64,000 bases of DNA, taken from Phytomonospora sp040655735. GTDB taxonomy: Bacteria; Actinomycetota; Actinomycetes; Mycobacteriales; Micromonosporaceae. Shown piece by piece: positions 46,758 through 54,531 of the stretch (the first letter of the stretch is position 1; every line of letters starts with the position of its first letter). The stretch is from positions 124,001 through 188,000 of the forward strand of contig NZ_JBFAKK010000013.1 in the NCBI RefSeq assembly GCF_040655735.1, given 5' to 3'. A model generated the notes under the pieces. It was not told the DNA's origin, searched no databases, and saw only the letters and a list, made by a program, of their open reading frames with translations. Position numbers and translations under genes: made by a program.

Positions 46758-47120
46758 GTGCACCTCGCCCTGTGGATCGTCCAGGCGGTCCTCGCCGTCC
46801 TGTTCTTCCTCGCCGGAACCGTCACCGTCTTGACCCCCAAGGAGAAGCTGTCGCCGAAACTGCCCTGGGCCGACGACTTCTCCGCCGGTGTCGTCCGCTT
46901 CATCGGCGCCGTCGAGATCCTCGGCGCCCTCGGCCTCATCCTGCCCGCCGTCACCGGCGTCGCGACCGTCCTGGTCCCGGCCGCCGCCACCGGACTGGCC
47001 GTCCTGATGGTGGCGGCGGCCGTCGTCCACCTGCGTCGCCGCGAGCCCGGCTCGATCGTCTTCAACGCGGTACTGTTCGCCCTGGCCGTTTTCGTCGCGT
47101 GGGGAAGGTACGGGTCATGA
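46758..47120 (+). CDS. DoxX-like membrane protein
   Basis: A 120-residue four-helix membrane protein with the DoxX-like pattern: LAVLFFLAGTVTVLTPKEKL, then FIGAVEILGALGLILPAVTG. Such proteins are often induced by stress; their biochemical role is unclear. GTG 46758 has AAGGAGAAA upstream. Its stop overlaps the trmO start (ATGA), so the two are translationally coupled and may be part of the ABC-exporter transcript. Confidence 0.8.
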   Translation: MHLALWIVQAVLAVLFFLAGTVTVLTPKEKLSPKLPWADDFSAGVVRFIGAVEILGALGLILPAVTGVATVLVPAAATGLAVLMVAAAVVHLRRREPGSIVFNAVLFALAVFVAWGRYGS

Positions 47121-47593
47121 CCTCGATGGATCCGGTGGTCCTCCAGCCGGTCGGCCGGGTCGTCGGCGGCCGCGACGAGTGGTTCGAGGACGGCTGGGAG
47201 GCCGTCGAGTCGGTGATCGAACTCGACTCCGCGCGCTTCGGTGAGGGGGCCGTCACCGGTCTGGCCGAGTTCTCCCACCTCGAAGTGGTGTTCCTCTTCG
47301 ACCGCGTCGACCCCGAGCGGATCAGCGCCGAACCCCGCCCGCCGAGGGGAGACCCGCGCTGGGAGCCCGTCGGCGTCTTCGCCCACCGAGGCCCTTACCG
47401 GCCCAACCGGCTCGGCGTCTCCCGCTGCCGGCTCCTGGAGGTCGACGGGCCGCGTCTTCGGGTCGCCGGACTCGACGCGCTGTCCGGGACGCCGGTGCTC
47501 GACGTCAAGCCGCACATCGCCGAGTTCGGAGCACGCGGAGAGATCCGGCAACCCGCCTGGGCGGGGGAGCTGATGGACGGCTACCACGCCTGA
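47117..47593 (+). CDS. trmO: TrmO/TsaA-like tRNA t6A37 methyltransferase
   Basis: A 158-residue protein of the TsaA/TrmO beta-barrel family, which methylates t6A37 in threonine tRNA using AdoMet. Family landmarks are FSHLEVVFLFDR, RPPRGDPRW, VGVFAHRGPYRPNRLGVSRCRLL and GTPVLDVKPH. The last holds the conserved Asp and Lys. It starts at ATG 47117 by overlap with the DoxX-like gene. The overlap suggests co-expression, but no functional link is known. Confidence 0.85.
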   Translation: MTSMDPVVLQPVGRVVGGRDEWFEDGWEAVESVIELDSARFGEGAVTGLAEFSHLEVVFLFDRVDPERISAEPRPPRGDPRWEPVGVFAHRGPYRPNRLGVSRCRLLEVDGPRLRVAGLDALSGTPVLDVKPHIAEFGARGEIRQPAWAGELMDGYHA

Positions 47594-47677
47594 GGACGGG
47601 CCCCGCCGCACCCGCCCGCGACCGTCGACATCACGACATTCCCGTCACTGAATGTCCCGACGTTCGTTGCGCCCCTC

Positions 47678-48322
47678 GTGAGCCCAGCGCAGCTTGTCCT
47701 CTTTTGTCTGCTAGCCGCGGCTTTCGCCGCCTGCGCCCGCAGGAGCCGGGGTGCCGTGGTGAGCCTGCTCGCCGAGCGCGAACGCCTCGCCCGCGCCTCG
47801 GCGGGCATGGTCGTCGCCGAGATCGACGGCGACCGCGTCGAGATCACCGGCCGCGGCGGCGACCTCCAGGACGTCGAGGTGCTCGCCTACTCGGCGATCC
47901 CCGGCGCGCCGGACGGCACGGGCCGGCGTCGGCCGCTGCTCGCCCAGGACGAGTCGTGGTCGGTGCCCGGCCCGGCCGCCGGCGCCCGCTGGATCGTGTG
48001 GTGGACCTGCCCGGCCGGGTACCGCTGGCGGCTCACCGTCGAGGACCACCACCGGGGCCTGCACTGCGTCGCCCGGCCGCCCGGCTCGGCACCCCGCGAC
48101 ACCGGTGCCTACTCCCGCTGGCGCAACACCGCCTGGCCCTACGCCTACCCCTCGCCACGCCGGCACGAGAACCTCGCGCGACCCGCCCGGCGCGAGCCCC
48201 GCCCGGCCGACGAGCCCGTCGAGGTAACTCTCGTCGAACTCTGCGGCATCGACATGTTCGATGAGGAGGAGACCGTCCTCCAGTTCGCGCCCGGCCGCAC
48301 CGCGCCGCCCGGACTGGGCTGA
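47678..48322 (+). CDS. Hypothetical membrane-anchored protein
   Basis: A 214-residue protein with one N-terminal hydrophobic segment (LVLFCLLAAAFAACA) that could be a membrane anchor or signal, then a soluble domain rich in Trp (WIVWWTCPAGYRWRL; YSRWRNTAWPYAYP) and an acidic C-terminal region. No family recognised. GTG 47678 has no clear ribosome-binding site, so the start is uncertain. It lies 22 bp before the TetR gene and could be co-transcribed with it. Confidence 0.6.
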   Translation: MSPAQLVLFCLLAAAFAACARRSRGAVVSLLAERERLARASAGMVVAEIDGDRVEITGRGGDLQDVEVLAYSAIPGAPDGTGRRRPLLAQDESWSVPGPAAGARWIVWWTCPAGYRWRLTVEDHHRGLHCVARPPGSAPRDTGAYSRWRNTAWPYAYPSPRRHENLARPARREPRPADEPVEVTLVELCGIDMFDEEETVLQFAPGRTAPPGLG

Positions 48323-48344
48323 CCCCATGGGAGAGGATGGGGCG

Positions 48345-49037
48345 ATGTCCGGAGAAACAGCGCCGAGGGGGAAGGTCGGCCGCCCGCCGCGCCTGTCGCA
48401 GGAGGCCGTCGTGGCGGCCGCCGAGCGCGTTCTCCAAGCCGATGGCGCCGAGGCCCTGTCCATGCGGCGGCTGGCGAGGGAGCTGGGCAGCACGCCGATG
48501 GCGCTCTACCACCACGTCCGCGACAAGGACGAACTCCTGTTGCTGCTGCTGGAGTCCCACGCGCGGCGGATTCCGAACCAGGAGCTTCCCGACGACCCGC
48601 GCGAGCGCCTTCTCGCGGTCGCCTTCACCCTCTACGAGGTCCTCGCCGAGCGCCTGTGGATCGTCGAGGTGCTGGCCGCCGACCCGCTCGTCGTCCCCTC
48701 GGCCATGCCGATGGTCGAGCTCATGATGGCCGCCGCCGTCGCCCACGGCCGCACGCCCGAGCAGGCCGTCGACGTCTACCGCACGATCTGGTACTACATC
48801 GTCGGCAGCCTCGTCATGCTCGCCAACCGCGAACGCCGCAAGGCCCGCGACGGCACACCGCTCGACCGCACCGAGGCGCTCGGCCGGCTCGACGCCGGGG
48901 AACTGCCGACGGTCGCCGCCGTCGCGGGCCGGTGGTCGGAACTGACCAACCGCGACACTCACCGCGAAGGCCTGCGGGCACTGGTGAACGGCCTCCTGCC
49001 GCCCGATCCGGCGCGGGACGCCGCCACCGTCAGGTAG
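48345..49037 (+). CDS. TetR-family transcriptional regulator
   Basis: A 230-residue protein with an N-terminal TetR HTH (ADGAEALSMRRLARELGSTPMALYHHVRDKDELL, shortened here to its LARELG...YHHVRDKD pattern) and a C-terminal helical ligand domain. It is probably a repressor. Candidate targets are the convergent ABC exporter pair downstream, whose promoter has a TTTATACG dyad, or the exporter operon upstream with the 24-bp palindrome. Which, if either, it binds cannot be told from sequence. Confidence 0.87.
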   Translation: MSGETAPRGKVGRPPRLSQEAVVAAAERVLQADGAEALSMRRLARELGSTPMALYHHVRDKDELLLLLLESHARRIPNQELPDDPRERLLAVAFTLYEVLAERLWIVEVLAADPLVVPSAMPMVELMMAAAVAHGRTPEQAVDVYRTIWYYIVGSLVMLANRERRKARDGTPLDRTEALGRLDAGELPTVAAVAGRWSELTNRDTHREGLRALVNGLLPPDPARDAATVR

Positions 49038-49053
49038 CGGCGTCCCGGGTTCC

Positions 49054-50769
49054 CTAAGCGCCGCCGGCGGGCGTCAGCGAACCGCTCCAGAAGTCGGCGT
49101 AGCGACCGCCCCGGCTCAGCAGTTCGTCGTGGTCGCCCTCCTCGACGACGCGGCCGCCGTCGAGGAACACGATCCGGTCGGCGCGCCGGACAGTCCGCAG
49201 CCGGTGGGCCACCATCACCACGGTCCGGCCCGCCATCAGGCGCTCGACTCCACGGTGGACCGCGGCCTCGGCGACGGGATCCAGCGCCGAGGTCACCTCG
49301 TCGAGCAGCACGATCGGCGCGTCCTTCAGCAGCGCCCGCGCGATCGAGACCCGCTGGCGTTCGCCGCCCGACAGCCGGGCACCGCCCTCGCCGACGTCGG
49401 CCGCCCAGCCGCCGGGCAGCCGCTCGATCACCTCGTCGAGCCCCGCGGCCGTCGCCGCGGCGCGCACGGCCGCCTCGTCGGCGTCGGGGCGGCCGAGGCG
49501 CACGTTCTCCTCGATGGTGCCGTCGAAGAGGTAGACGTCCTGGAAGACGATGGCGATGTGCCGCATCAGGTCCTCGGTGCCGATCTCGCGCACGTCGGTG
49601 CCCCCGACGCGCACCGCGCCGCCGTCGACGTCGTAGAACCGCGCGAGCAGTTGCAGCATGGTGCTCTTGCCCGCCCCCGACGGGCCGACCACGGCGAGCC
49701 GGCGCCCCTGCGGCACCGTCAGTGACAGGCCGTCGATCACGGTGCGGCCGTTGTGCGCGAAGGTGACCGCGTCGAACTCCAGGCCATGGCCCGCGGGCCG
49801 CAACGGCTCGCCGGCCTCCGGCAGCGGCGGGGTGCTCAGCACCGTGTCGAGCCGGGCCAGCTCCGAACGCGCGCCGCGCATCTTGCCGCCGATGTCCGAC
49901 AGCGACAGCAGCGGATCGGCGCAGCGGGCCGCGAGCACCAGGATCACCAGCACCTCGGCGGCGCCGATGCTCCCGCCCAGGGCGAGGTAGGCGCCCAGGG
50001 CCAGCAGTCCGGTGAACACCGCCTGGACCGTCAGTGTCAGGCCCAGCACACCAGGCAGCGACGACAGCGTGGCGCGCCGCGAGGAACGCCGCACCTCCCG
50101 CAGCGAGTCGTCGAGCATGCTGAAGCGCTCGGCGGTCCGGCCGCCCGCCCGCAGTACCGGCTGGGCCTGCAGGTACTCGATGACCCGGCCGGTGGCCTCG
50201 CGGTCGCGCTCGGCGGACTCCGCGTCGGCGGCGGCCGTCGAACGTCCCGTCCAGACCTGGATCCCCGCGACGAGCGGCACCGCGAGCAGCGCCGCGAGTC
50301 CCATCTGCCAGTTGAAGGCGAGCATCACCGCCACGATCGTCAGCGGGGTCACGCACGCGGAGATGAAGGGGGCCAGCAGATGCGCGGCCACGCCCATCGC
50401 CTGCAGCAGTCCCCGGCCGGCCGTCACGGACAGCTCGCCGACCCTGTTGTCGCTGAACCAGCCGATCGGCAGCCGGGCCAGGTGATCGCCGAGCCGGTGG
50501 TACATGCCGCGCAGCAGCGAGGTGCCGACCCGAAAGCCGGCCAGGTCGCTGCGGTAGCGCAGCACCGCGTACAGGGCCACCGCCGCCCCGAACGCGGCCA
50601 GCCAGGGCCCGGCCTTAGCGGGGTCGTCCCCGAACAGGGCGCGCAGCAAGGGAACCAGCAACGCGTAGGACAGGCCCTCGACGATCGCGGTCGCCGTCAT
50701 CAGGGCGACGGTTCGGCGCATCGGCCGGGCGTACTCGTTCCCCAGCACGCGCAGCAACATCCGGATCAT
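49054..50769 (-). CDS. ABC exporter half-transporter (permease plus ATPase)
   Basis: A 571-residue fusion with six membrane helices (~1-300) and an ATPase domain: Walker A GPSGAGKST, Q-loop VFQDVYLF, signature LSGGERQRV, Walker B IVLLDEVTSALD and an H-loop in MVAHRLRT. It overlaps the next gene upstream by 4 bp (ATGA), forming a heterodimer. The pair resembles IrtAB-type exporters or siderophore importers; iron involvement is inference only. It lies 16 bp from the convergent TetR gene. Confidence 0.88.
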   Translation of the reverse strand: MIRMLLRVLGNEYARPMRRTVALMTATAIVEGLSYALLVPLLRALFGDDPAKAGPWLAAFGAAVALYAVLRYRSDLAGFRVGTSLLRGMYHRLGDHLARLPIGWFSDNRVGELSVTAGRGLLQAMGVAAHLLAPFISACVTPLTIVAVMLAFNWQMGLAALLAVPLVAGIQVWTGRSTAAADAESAERDREATGRVIEYLQAQPVLRAGGRTAERFSMLDDSLREVRRSSRRATLSSLPGVLGLTLTVQAVFTGLLALGAYLALGGSIGAAEVLVILVLAARCADPLLSLSDIGGKMRGARSELARLDTVLSTPPLPEAGEPLRPAGHGLEFDAVTFAHNGRTVIDGLSLTVPQGRRLAVVGPSGAGKSTMLQLLARFYDVDGGAVRVGGTDVREIGTEDLMRHIAIVFQDVYLFDGTIEENVRLGRPDADEAAVRAAATAAGLDEVIERLPGGWAADVGEGGARLSGGERQRVSIARALLKDAPIVLLDEVTSALDPVAEAAVHRGVERLMAGRTVVMVAHRLRTVRRADRIVFLDGGRVVEEGDHDELLSRGGRYADFWSGSLTPAGGA

Positions 50770-52592
50770 CGGGTCTCTCCTCCCAGCGGCGCACGGTCTC
50801 CGGCCTCGTCGGCGATCGCCGAGCGGTGCGAACGCCAGAACGCCGCGAAAGGCCCGTCGCGCTCCAGCAGCGCGGCCGGAGAGCCCCGCTCGACGATCGA
50901 GCCGTTCTCCAGGACCGCGACGGCGTCGGCGTCGGCGATCGTCTCCAGGCGGTGGGCGATGACCAGGATGGTGCGCTCGCCTTTCAGCGCCGCCAGGGTC
51001 CGGCGCACCGCGCGCTCGGTCCGCGGGTCGGCGAAGGCGGTGGCCTCGTCGAGGACCAGGACGGGCGTGGCGGCGAGCAGGGCGCGGGCGAGCGAGATCC
51101 GCTGTGCCTCGCCGCCCGAGAGGCCGGTGTCCTCGCCGATCACGGTCTCGTAGCCGTGCGGCAGTTCGAGGATCCGCTCGTGGACGTCGGCGAGCCTGGC
51201 GGCGGCGATCACGTCCTCGCGGCCGGCGTCCGGGACGGCCAGGGCGATGTTGTCGGCGACCGAGGCGCGCAGCAGGCGGACGTCCTGGAAGACGAAGGAG
51301 ACGTGCCGGTAGAGCTCGGTGGCGGCGATGTCGCGCAGGTCGACGCCGCCGAGCAGGACGGTGCCCTCGTCGGGGTCGAAGAAGCGGGGGAGGAGCTGGA
51401 CGAGGGTGGACTTCCCGCCGCCCGAGGGGCCGACGATCGCGGTGAGCGTGCCGGGTTCGCAGACCAGGTCGACACCGCGCAGGACCTCGTGCCCGTCCTC
51501 GTAGCCGAAGTGGACTCCGCGCAGTTCGACCCTGTTGCCTTCGGGCGTCGAGGGACGCACGGGTTCGGGCAGCGGGGGCTCACCGAGCACCTCGCGGATG
51601 CGGCCGAGCGCGCGGCGGGCCGACTGGACGTCGTCGAAGCCGTGGCCCAGGGCGGCGACGGGCGCGGTGAGTCCGAGGCCGAGCAGCAGGAAGGGAAGCA
51701 GGTCGGCGGGGGGCAGTGAGCCCGAGGTGATCAGCGCGGTGCCGCCGATCAGGACGACGAGCAGCACGAAGGGCGGTGAGAGGGCCAGCTGCATCCCGGC
51801 GGCGATCAGGGACATGTTGCGAGCCCAGGCGAAGAAGACGCGCACGAAGTCGTCGGCGGCGGTGATGAAGCGGCGGTGCGCGCGGCCGGAGCCGCCGAAG
51901 GCCTTGACCACCGCGATGCCCTGCACGAACTCCACGACCGAGCTGGAGATCCGGCCCATGGCCGCGTCGAACTCCTCCTGCTCGCGCAGCCGTTTCGGCA
52001 GCATCATCAAGGGGACCAGCGCGATCGCGAGCACCACCGGGATCAGCGTGATCAGCGTCAGCCGCCAGTCGACGGCGAACAGGTAGACCAGCGACACGGC
52101 GGGGACGACGAAGGCGGAGACCATCTCGCCGGGGGTGTGGGCGATGAGCGGGTGCACGGCGGCGACGTCCTCACCGACGACCCTGGCCAGCTCCCCGGTT
52201 CGGCGGCGGAAGAACCACCCGATCGGCACGCCGCCGAGCCGCGCGGCGAGCCGCCGTCGCAGCGACAGCTGCACCCGGCCGTCGAGGATGTGCCCGACGC
52301 CTGCCGATCCGGCCGTGAACAGCAGCCGTACGAGGAGTCCGGCGGCTCCGGCGATGACGACCGTCCCGACGTGGCCGCGGTCGATCGGGTCGGGTGACAG
52401 CAGGGTGCGGCCGAGTTCGACGACCGCCAGCAGCGGTGCCAGGCCCGCCACGGCCCCGATGACCTGGAGTCCGGCCACGGTGACGAAGCCGCCGGTGTGC
52501 GGTCTCAACAGGCCGCCGGTCTCCTCGGGTACCGGCGCGGGCGGCGCCGGCGCGGGCCGCTTCCTCACCTCGGCAAGGTCGATGGTGCTCAT
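50766..52592 (-). CDS. ABC exporter half-transporter (permease plus ATPase)
   Basis: A 608-residue partner of the next gene, with a cytosolic Pro/Ala-rich start, six helices and an ATPase domain: Walker A GPSGGGKST, VFQDVRLL, signature LSGGEAQRI, Walker B VLVLDEATAFAD (the usual S of DEATS..D is A-F-A) and IAHRLET. ATG 52592 has CGGAGAG upstream and lies 17 bp from a perfect 16-bp palindrome. Translation of both genes is coupled by the ATGA overlap. Confidence 0.88.
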   Translation of the reverse strand: MSTIDLAEVRKRPAPAPPAPVPEETGGLLRPHTGGFVTVAGLQVIGAVAGLAPLLAVVELGRTLLSPDPIDRGHVGTVVIAGAAGLLVRLLFTAGSAGVGHILDGRVQLSLRRRLAARLGGVPIGWFFRRRTGELARVVGEDVAAVHPLIAHTPGEMVSAFVVPAVSLVYLFAVDWRLTLITLIPVVLAIALVPLMMLPKRLREQEEFDAAMGRISSSVVEFVQGIAVVKAFGGSGRAHRRFITAADDFVRVFFAWARNMSLIAAGMQLALSPPFVLLVVLIGGTALITSGSLPPADLLPFLLLGLGLTAPVAALGHGFDDVQSARRALGRIREVLGEPPLPEPVRPSTPEGNRVELRGVHFGYEDGHEVLRGVDLVCEPGTLTAIVGPSGGGKSTLVQLLPRFFDPDEGTVLLGGVDLRDIAATELYRHVSFVFQDVRLLRASVADNIALAVPDAGREDVIAAARLADVHERILELPHGYETVIGEDTGLSGGEAQRISLARALLAATPVLVLDEATAFADPRTERAVRRTLAALKGERTILVIAHRLETIADADAVAVLENGSIVERGSPAALLERDGPFAAFWRSHRSAIADEAGDRAPLGGETR

Positions 52593-52608
52593 CGCTCTCC
52601 GATCCTTA

Positions 52609-52624
52609 TTTATACGCGTATAAA
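52609..52624 (-). promoter_or_regulatory. 16-bp perfect palindrome in the ABC-pair promoter
   Basis: TTTATACGCGTATAAA lies 17 bp before the start codon of the first ABC half-transporter gene. It is AT-rich in a GC-rich context and contains a TATAAA-like -10. It is a likely operator, and the TetR gene at the far end of the pair is the best candidate. Confidence 0.6.
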
Positions 52625-52682
52625 AAAGGTACCTCGGTCCTGCCCGGCCGACCACCGCGCAACCCCGGCTAGTCTCTTCCGA

Positions 52683-53321
52683 ATGCTCCGACGACCCGGC
52701 CCCGTGACCCCGCAGGACGTCCGCCACGCGGTGGACCTGTGCTCCGACGCGCTTCGAGGCGCGGTCGATACCGACTGGACGGTGCCCGCCGGGGATCTGA
52801 CCTGGAGCTGCCGGGAGACCGCCGAGCACCTCGCCGACGACCTCTTCGCCTACGCGGGCCAGCTCGGCCCGCGCCGCCCGCCGCTCGACACCCACGTGCC
52901 CTTCGCGTGGGCCCGCACGTCGCCGGACGCACCGGCGCTGAGCGTGTCGGGTGATCCGGCGGCCGGTGCGGCCGGTCTGGTGGAGGTGATCGAGGCGTGC
53001 GGGACCTTCCTGTGGGCCGTGGCCTCGGCGGTGGCGCCCGAGACCCGCGCACACCACGTCTTCGGGCTCTCCGACCCCGAGGGATTCGCCGCGATGGGGG
53101 TCGTCGAGACCCTGGTCCACACCCACGACATCGGGCGCGGGCTCGGTTTCGCGTGGACGCCGCCCCCGCAGTTGTGCGCCCGGGCGCTGTACCGCCTGTT
53201 CCCCGAAGCGCCCGCCGACACCGACCCCTGGGCGACGCTCCTGTGGGCCACCGGCCGCGGTGAACTTCCCGGCCACCCTCGCCTGGAGACCTGGCGCTGG
53301 TATTCCGCGCCCCGCGCCTGA
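52683..53321 (+). CDS. Mycothiol-dependent maleylpyruvate isomerase-like (DinB fold) protein
   Basis: A 212-residue protein of the DinB/MDMPI group. It has ETAEHLADDLFAYAGQL near residue 45, with a metal-ligand His, and VETLVHTHDIGRGLGF near residue 145, with two further His ligands. These proteins bind a metal and often use mycothiol as thiol cofactor, for isomerisation or conjugation. ATG 52683 lies 7 nt after TAGTCT, without a ribosome-binding site, so it is probably leaderless. It is divergent from the ABC pair. Confidence 0.75.
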   Translation: MLRRPGPVTPQDVRHAVDLCSDALRGAVDTDWTVPAGDLTWSCRETAEHLADDLFAYAGQLGPRRPPLDTHVPFAWARTSPDAPALSVSGDPAAGAAGLVEVIEACGTFLWAVASAVAPETRAHHVFGLSDPEGFAAMGVVETLVHTHDIGRGLGFAWTPPPQLCARALYRLFPEAPADTDPWATLLWATGRGELPGHPRLETWRWYSAPRA

Positions 53322-53348
53322 CACCCCGCCACCGCGCGCCGGACTTCG

Positions 53349-53412
53349 ATAGCATCGGCCTCGTCACGTTCGGCCCCCGGGCCGATACGGCGTCGCGTCG
53401 GGAGCGCTGCCG
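53349..53412 (+). promoter_or_regulatory. Promoter leader with CebR-like operator
   Basis: A possible -10 TAGCAT (53349-53354) is followed by a ~100-nt leader. CGGGAGCGCTGCCG (53399-53412) matches 11 of 14 bases of the TGGGAGCGCTCCCA operator bound by CebR/CelR, the actinobacterial cellulose repressors. The downstream gene encodes a cellulose-binding esterase, which supports the call. Hairpins TCGGCCC-CC-GGGCCGA and CTGCCG-CCGGA-CGGCAG also lie in the leader. Confidence 0.6.
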
Positions 53413-53439
53413 CCGGACGGCAGACCGCGCCCTGTCGGT

Positions 53440-53455
53440 CCTCCTCACGAGGAGG
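53440..53455 (+). promoter_or_regulatory. Hairpin sequestering the ribosome-binding site
   Basis: CCTCCT-CACG-AGGAGG is a perfect 6-bp hairpin whose 3' arm is the ribosome-binding site of the SGNH hydrolase gene, 5 nt before its ATG. It could limit translation until melted or bound. Confidence 0.5.
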
Positions 53456-53460
53456 CACCC

Positions 53461-54531
53461 ATGTTCCGCAGATCCTTACTGCTCACCCTGCTCGCGGTCG
53501 CGCTCGCGGCCCTCACGCTCGTCCTCGTCCGCCCCGCCGAAGCCGCCGCCCCTGTGCGCGTCATGCCCCTCGGCGACTCCATCACCGCGGGCCCCGGCTG
53601 CTGGCGCGCACTGCTGTGGGACCGCCTGCGCACCGGCGGGCACACCGACGTCGACTTCGTCGGCGGCGTCGCCGACGGCGGCGGCTGCAACTACGGCTTC
53701 GGCTACGACGGCGACCACGAAGGCCACAGCGGACTGGCCGCCACCACGCTCGCCTCCAACGGGCAGCTGCCGTCGTGGCTGGCCGCCGCCCGGCCCGACG
53801 TCGTCGTGATGCACCTGGGCACCAACGACATGTGGGGAGGCTGGATCCCCACCGACGACGTGGTCGGCGCGTTCACGACCCTCGTCGGCCAGATGCGCGC
53901 CCACAACCCCGCGATGCGGATCGTCGTCGCCCAGATCATCCCCATGCACGGCTGCGACACCTGTCCCGCCGACGCCGTCGCCCTCAACGAGCGGATCCCC
54001 GCCTGGGCTGCGGGACTGACCACGGCGGCCTCGCCCATCACCGTCGTCGACCAATGGAGCGGCTTCGACGTCGCCGCCGACACCTATGACGGCGTGCACC
54101 CGACCGACTCCGGCTTCCGGAAGATGGCCGACCGCTTCCACCCGGCGGTCGCGGCGGCCCTCGGGGGAGTGACGCCGACCCCGACCGGCTCACCGTCGCC
54201 CACCTCGACGCCCTCGCCCACACCGGCCGCCGGCTGCACCGCCGCCTACCGCGTCGTGTCGCAGTGGGGCGGCGGGTTCCAGGCGGAGGTGAGCGTGCGG
54301 AATTCCTCGGCCCGCGCGATCTCGGGCTGGACGGTCGGGCTGGTGTTCGCCGACGGGCAGCAGGTCACCCAGTCGTGGAACACGCGGCTGACGCAGTCGG
54401 GCACGACCGTCACGGCCGGCAACGTCGCCTACAACGGCACGCTGGCGCCGGGAACCTCGACGGCCTTCGGCCTCATCGCGAACTGGACGGGCGCGAACAC
54501 GCCGCCGACCCTGGTCTGCACCGGAAGCTGA
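53461..54531 (+). CDS. Secreted SGNH esterase with cellulose-binding CBM2 domain
   Basis: A 356-residue exported protein with a signal peptide ending AEAA near residue 30. Residues ~30-230 form an SGNH hydrolase: block I GDSITAG with nucleophile Ser40, block III HLGTNDMW, and block V DGVHPTDSGF with catalytic Asp/His. A Pro/Thr/Ser linker (TPTPTGSPSPTSTPSPT) leads to a CBM2 domain (~260-356) with terminal Cys pair and conserved Trp (SQWGGGFQAEVSV, ISGWTV, QSWNT). It resembles CE2/CE3-type acetylxylan esterases that act on plant cell walls. A CebR-like box lies upstream. Confidence 0.9.
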   Translation: MFRRSLLLTLLAVALAALTLVLVRPAEAAAPVRVMPLGDSITAGPGCWRALLWDRLRTGGHTDVDFVGGVADGGGCNYGFGYDGDHEGHSGLAATTLASNGQLPSWLAAARPDVVVMHLGTNDMWGGWIPTDDVVGAFTTLVGQMRAHNPAMRIVVAQIIPMHGCDTCPADAVALNERIPAWAAGLTTAASPITVVDQWSGFDVAADTYDGVHPTDSGFRKMADRFHPAVAAALGGVTPTPTGSPSPTSTPSPTPAAGCTAAYRVVSQWGGGFQAEVSVRNSSARAISGWTVGLVFADGQQVTQSWNTRLTQSGTTVTAGNVAYNGTLAPGTSTAFGLIANWTGANTPPTLVCTGS

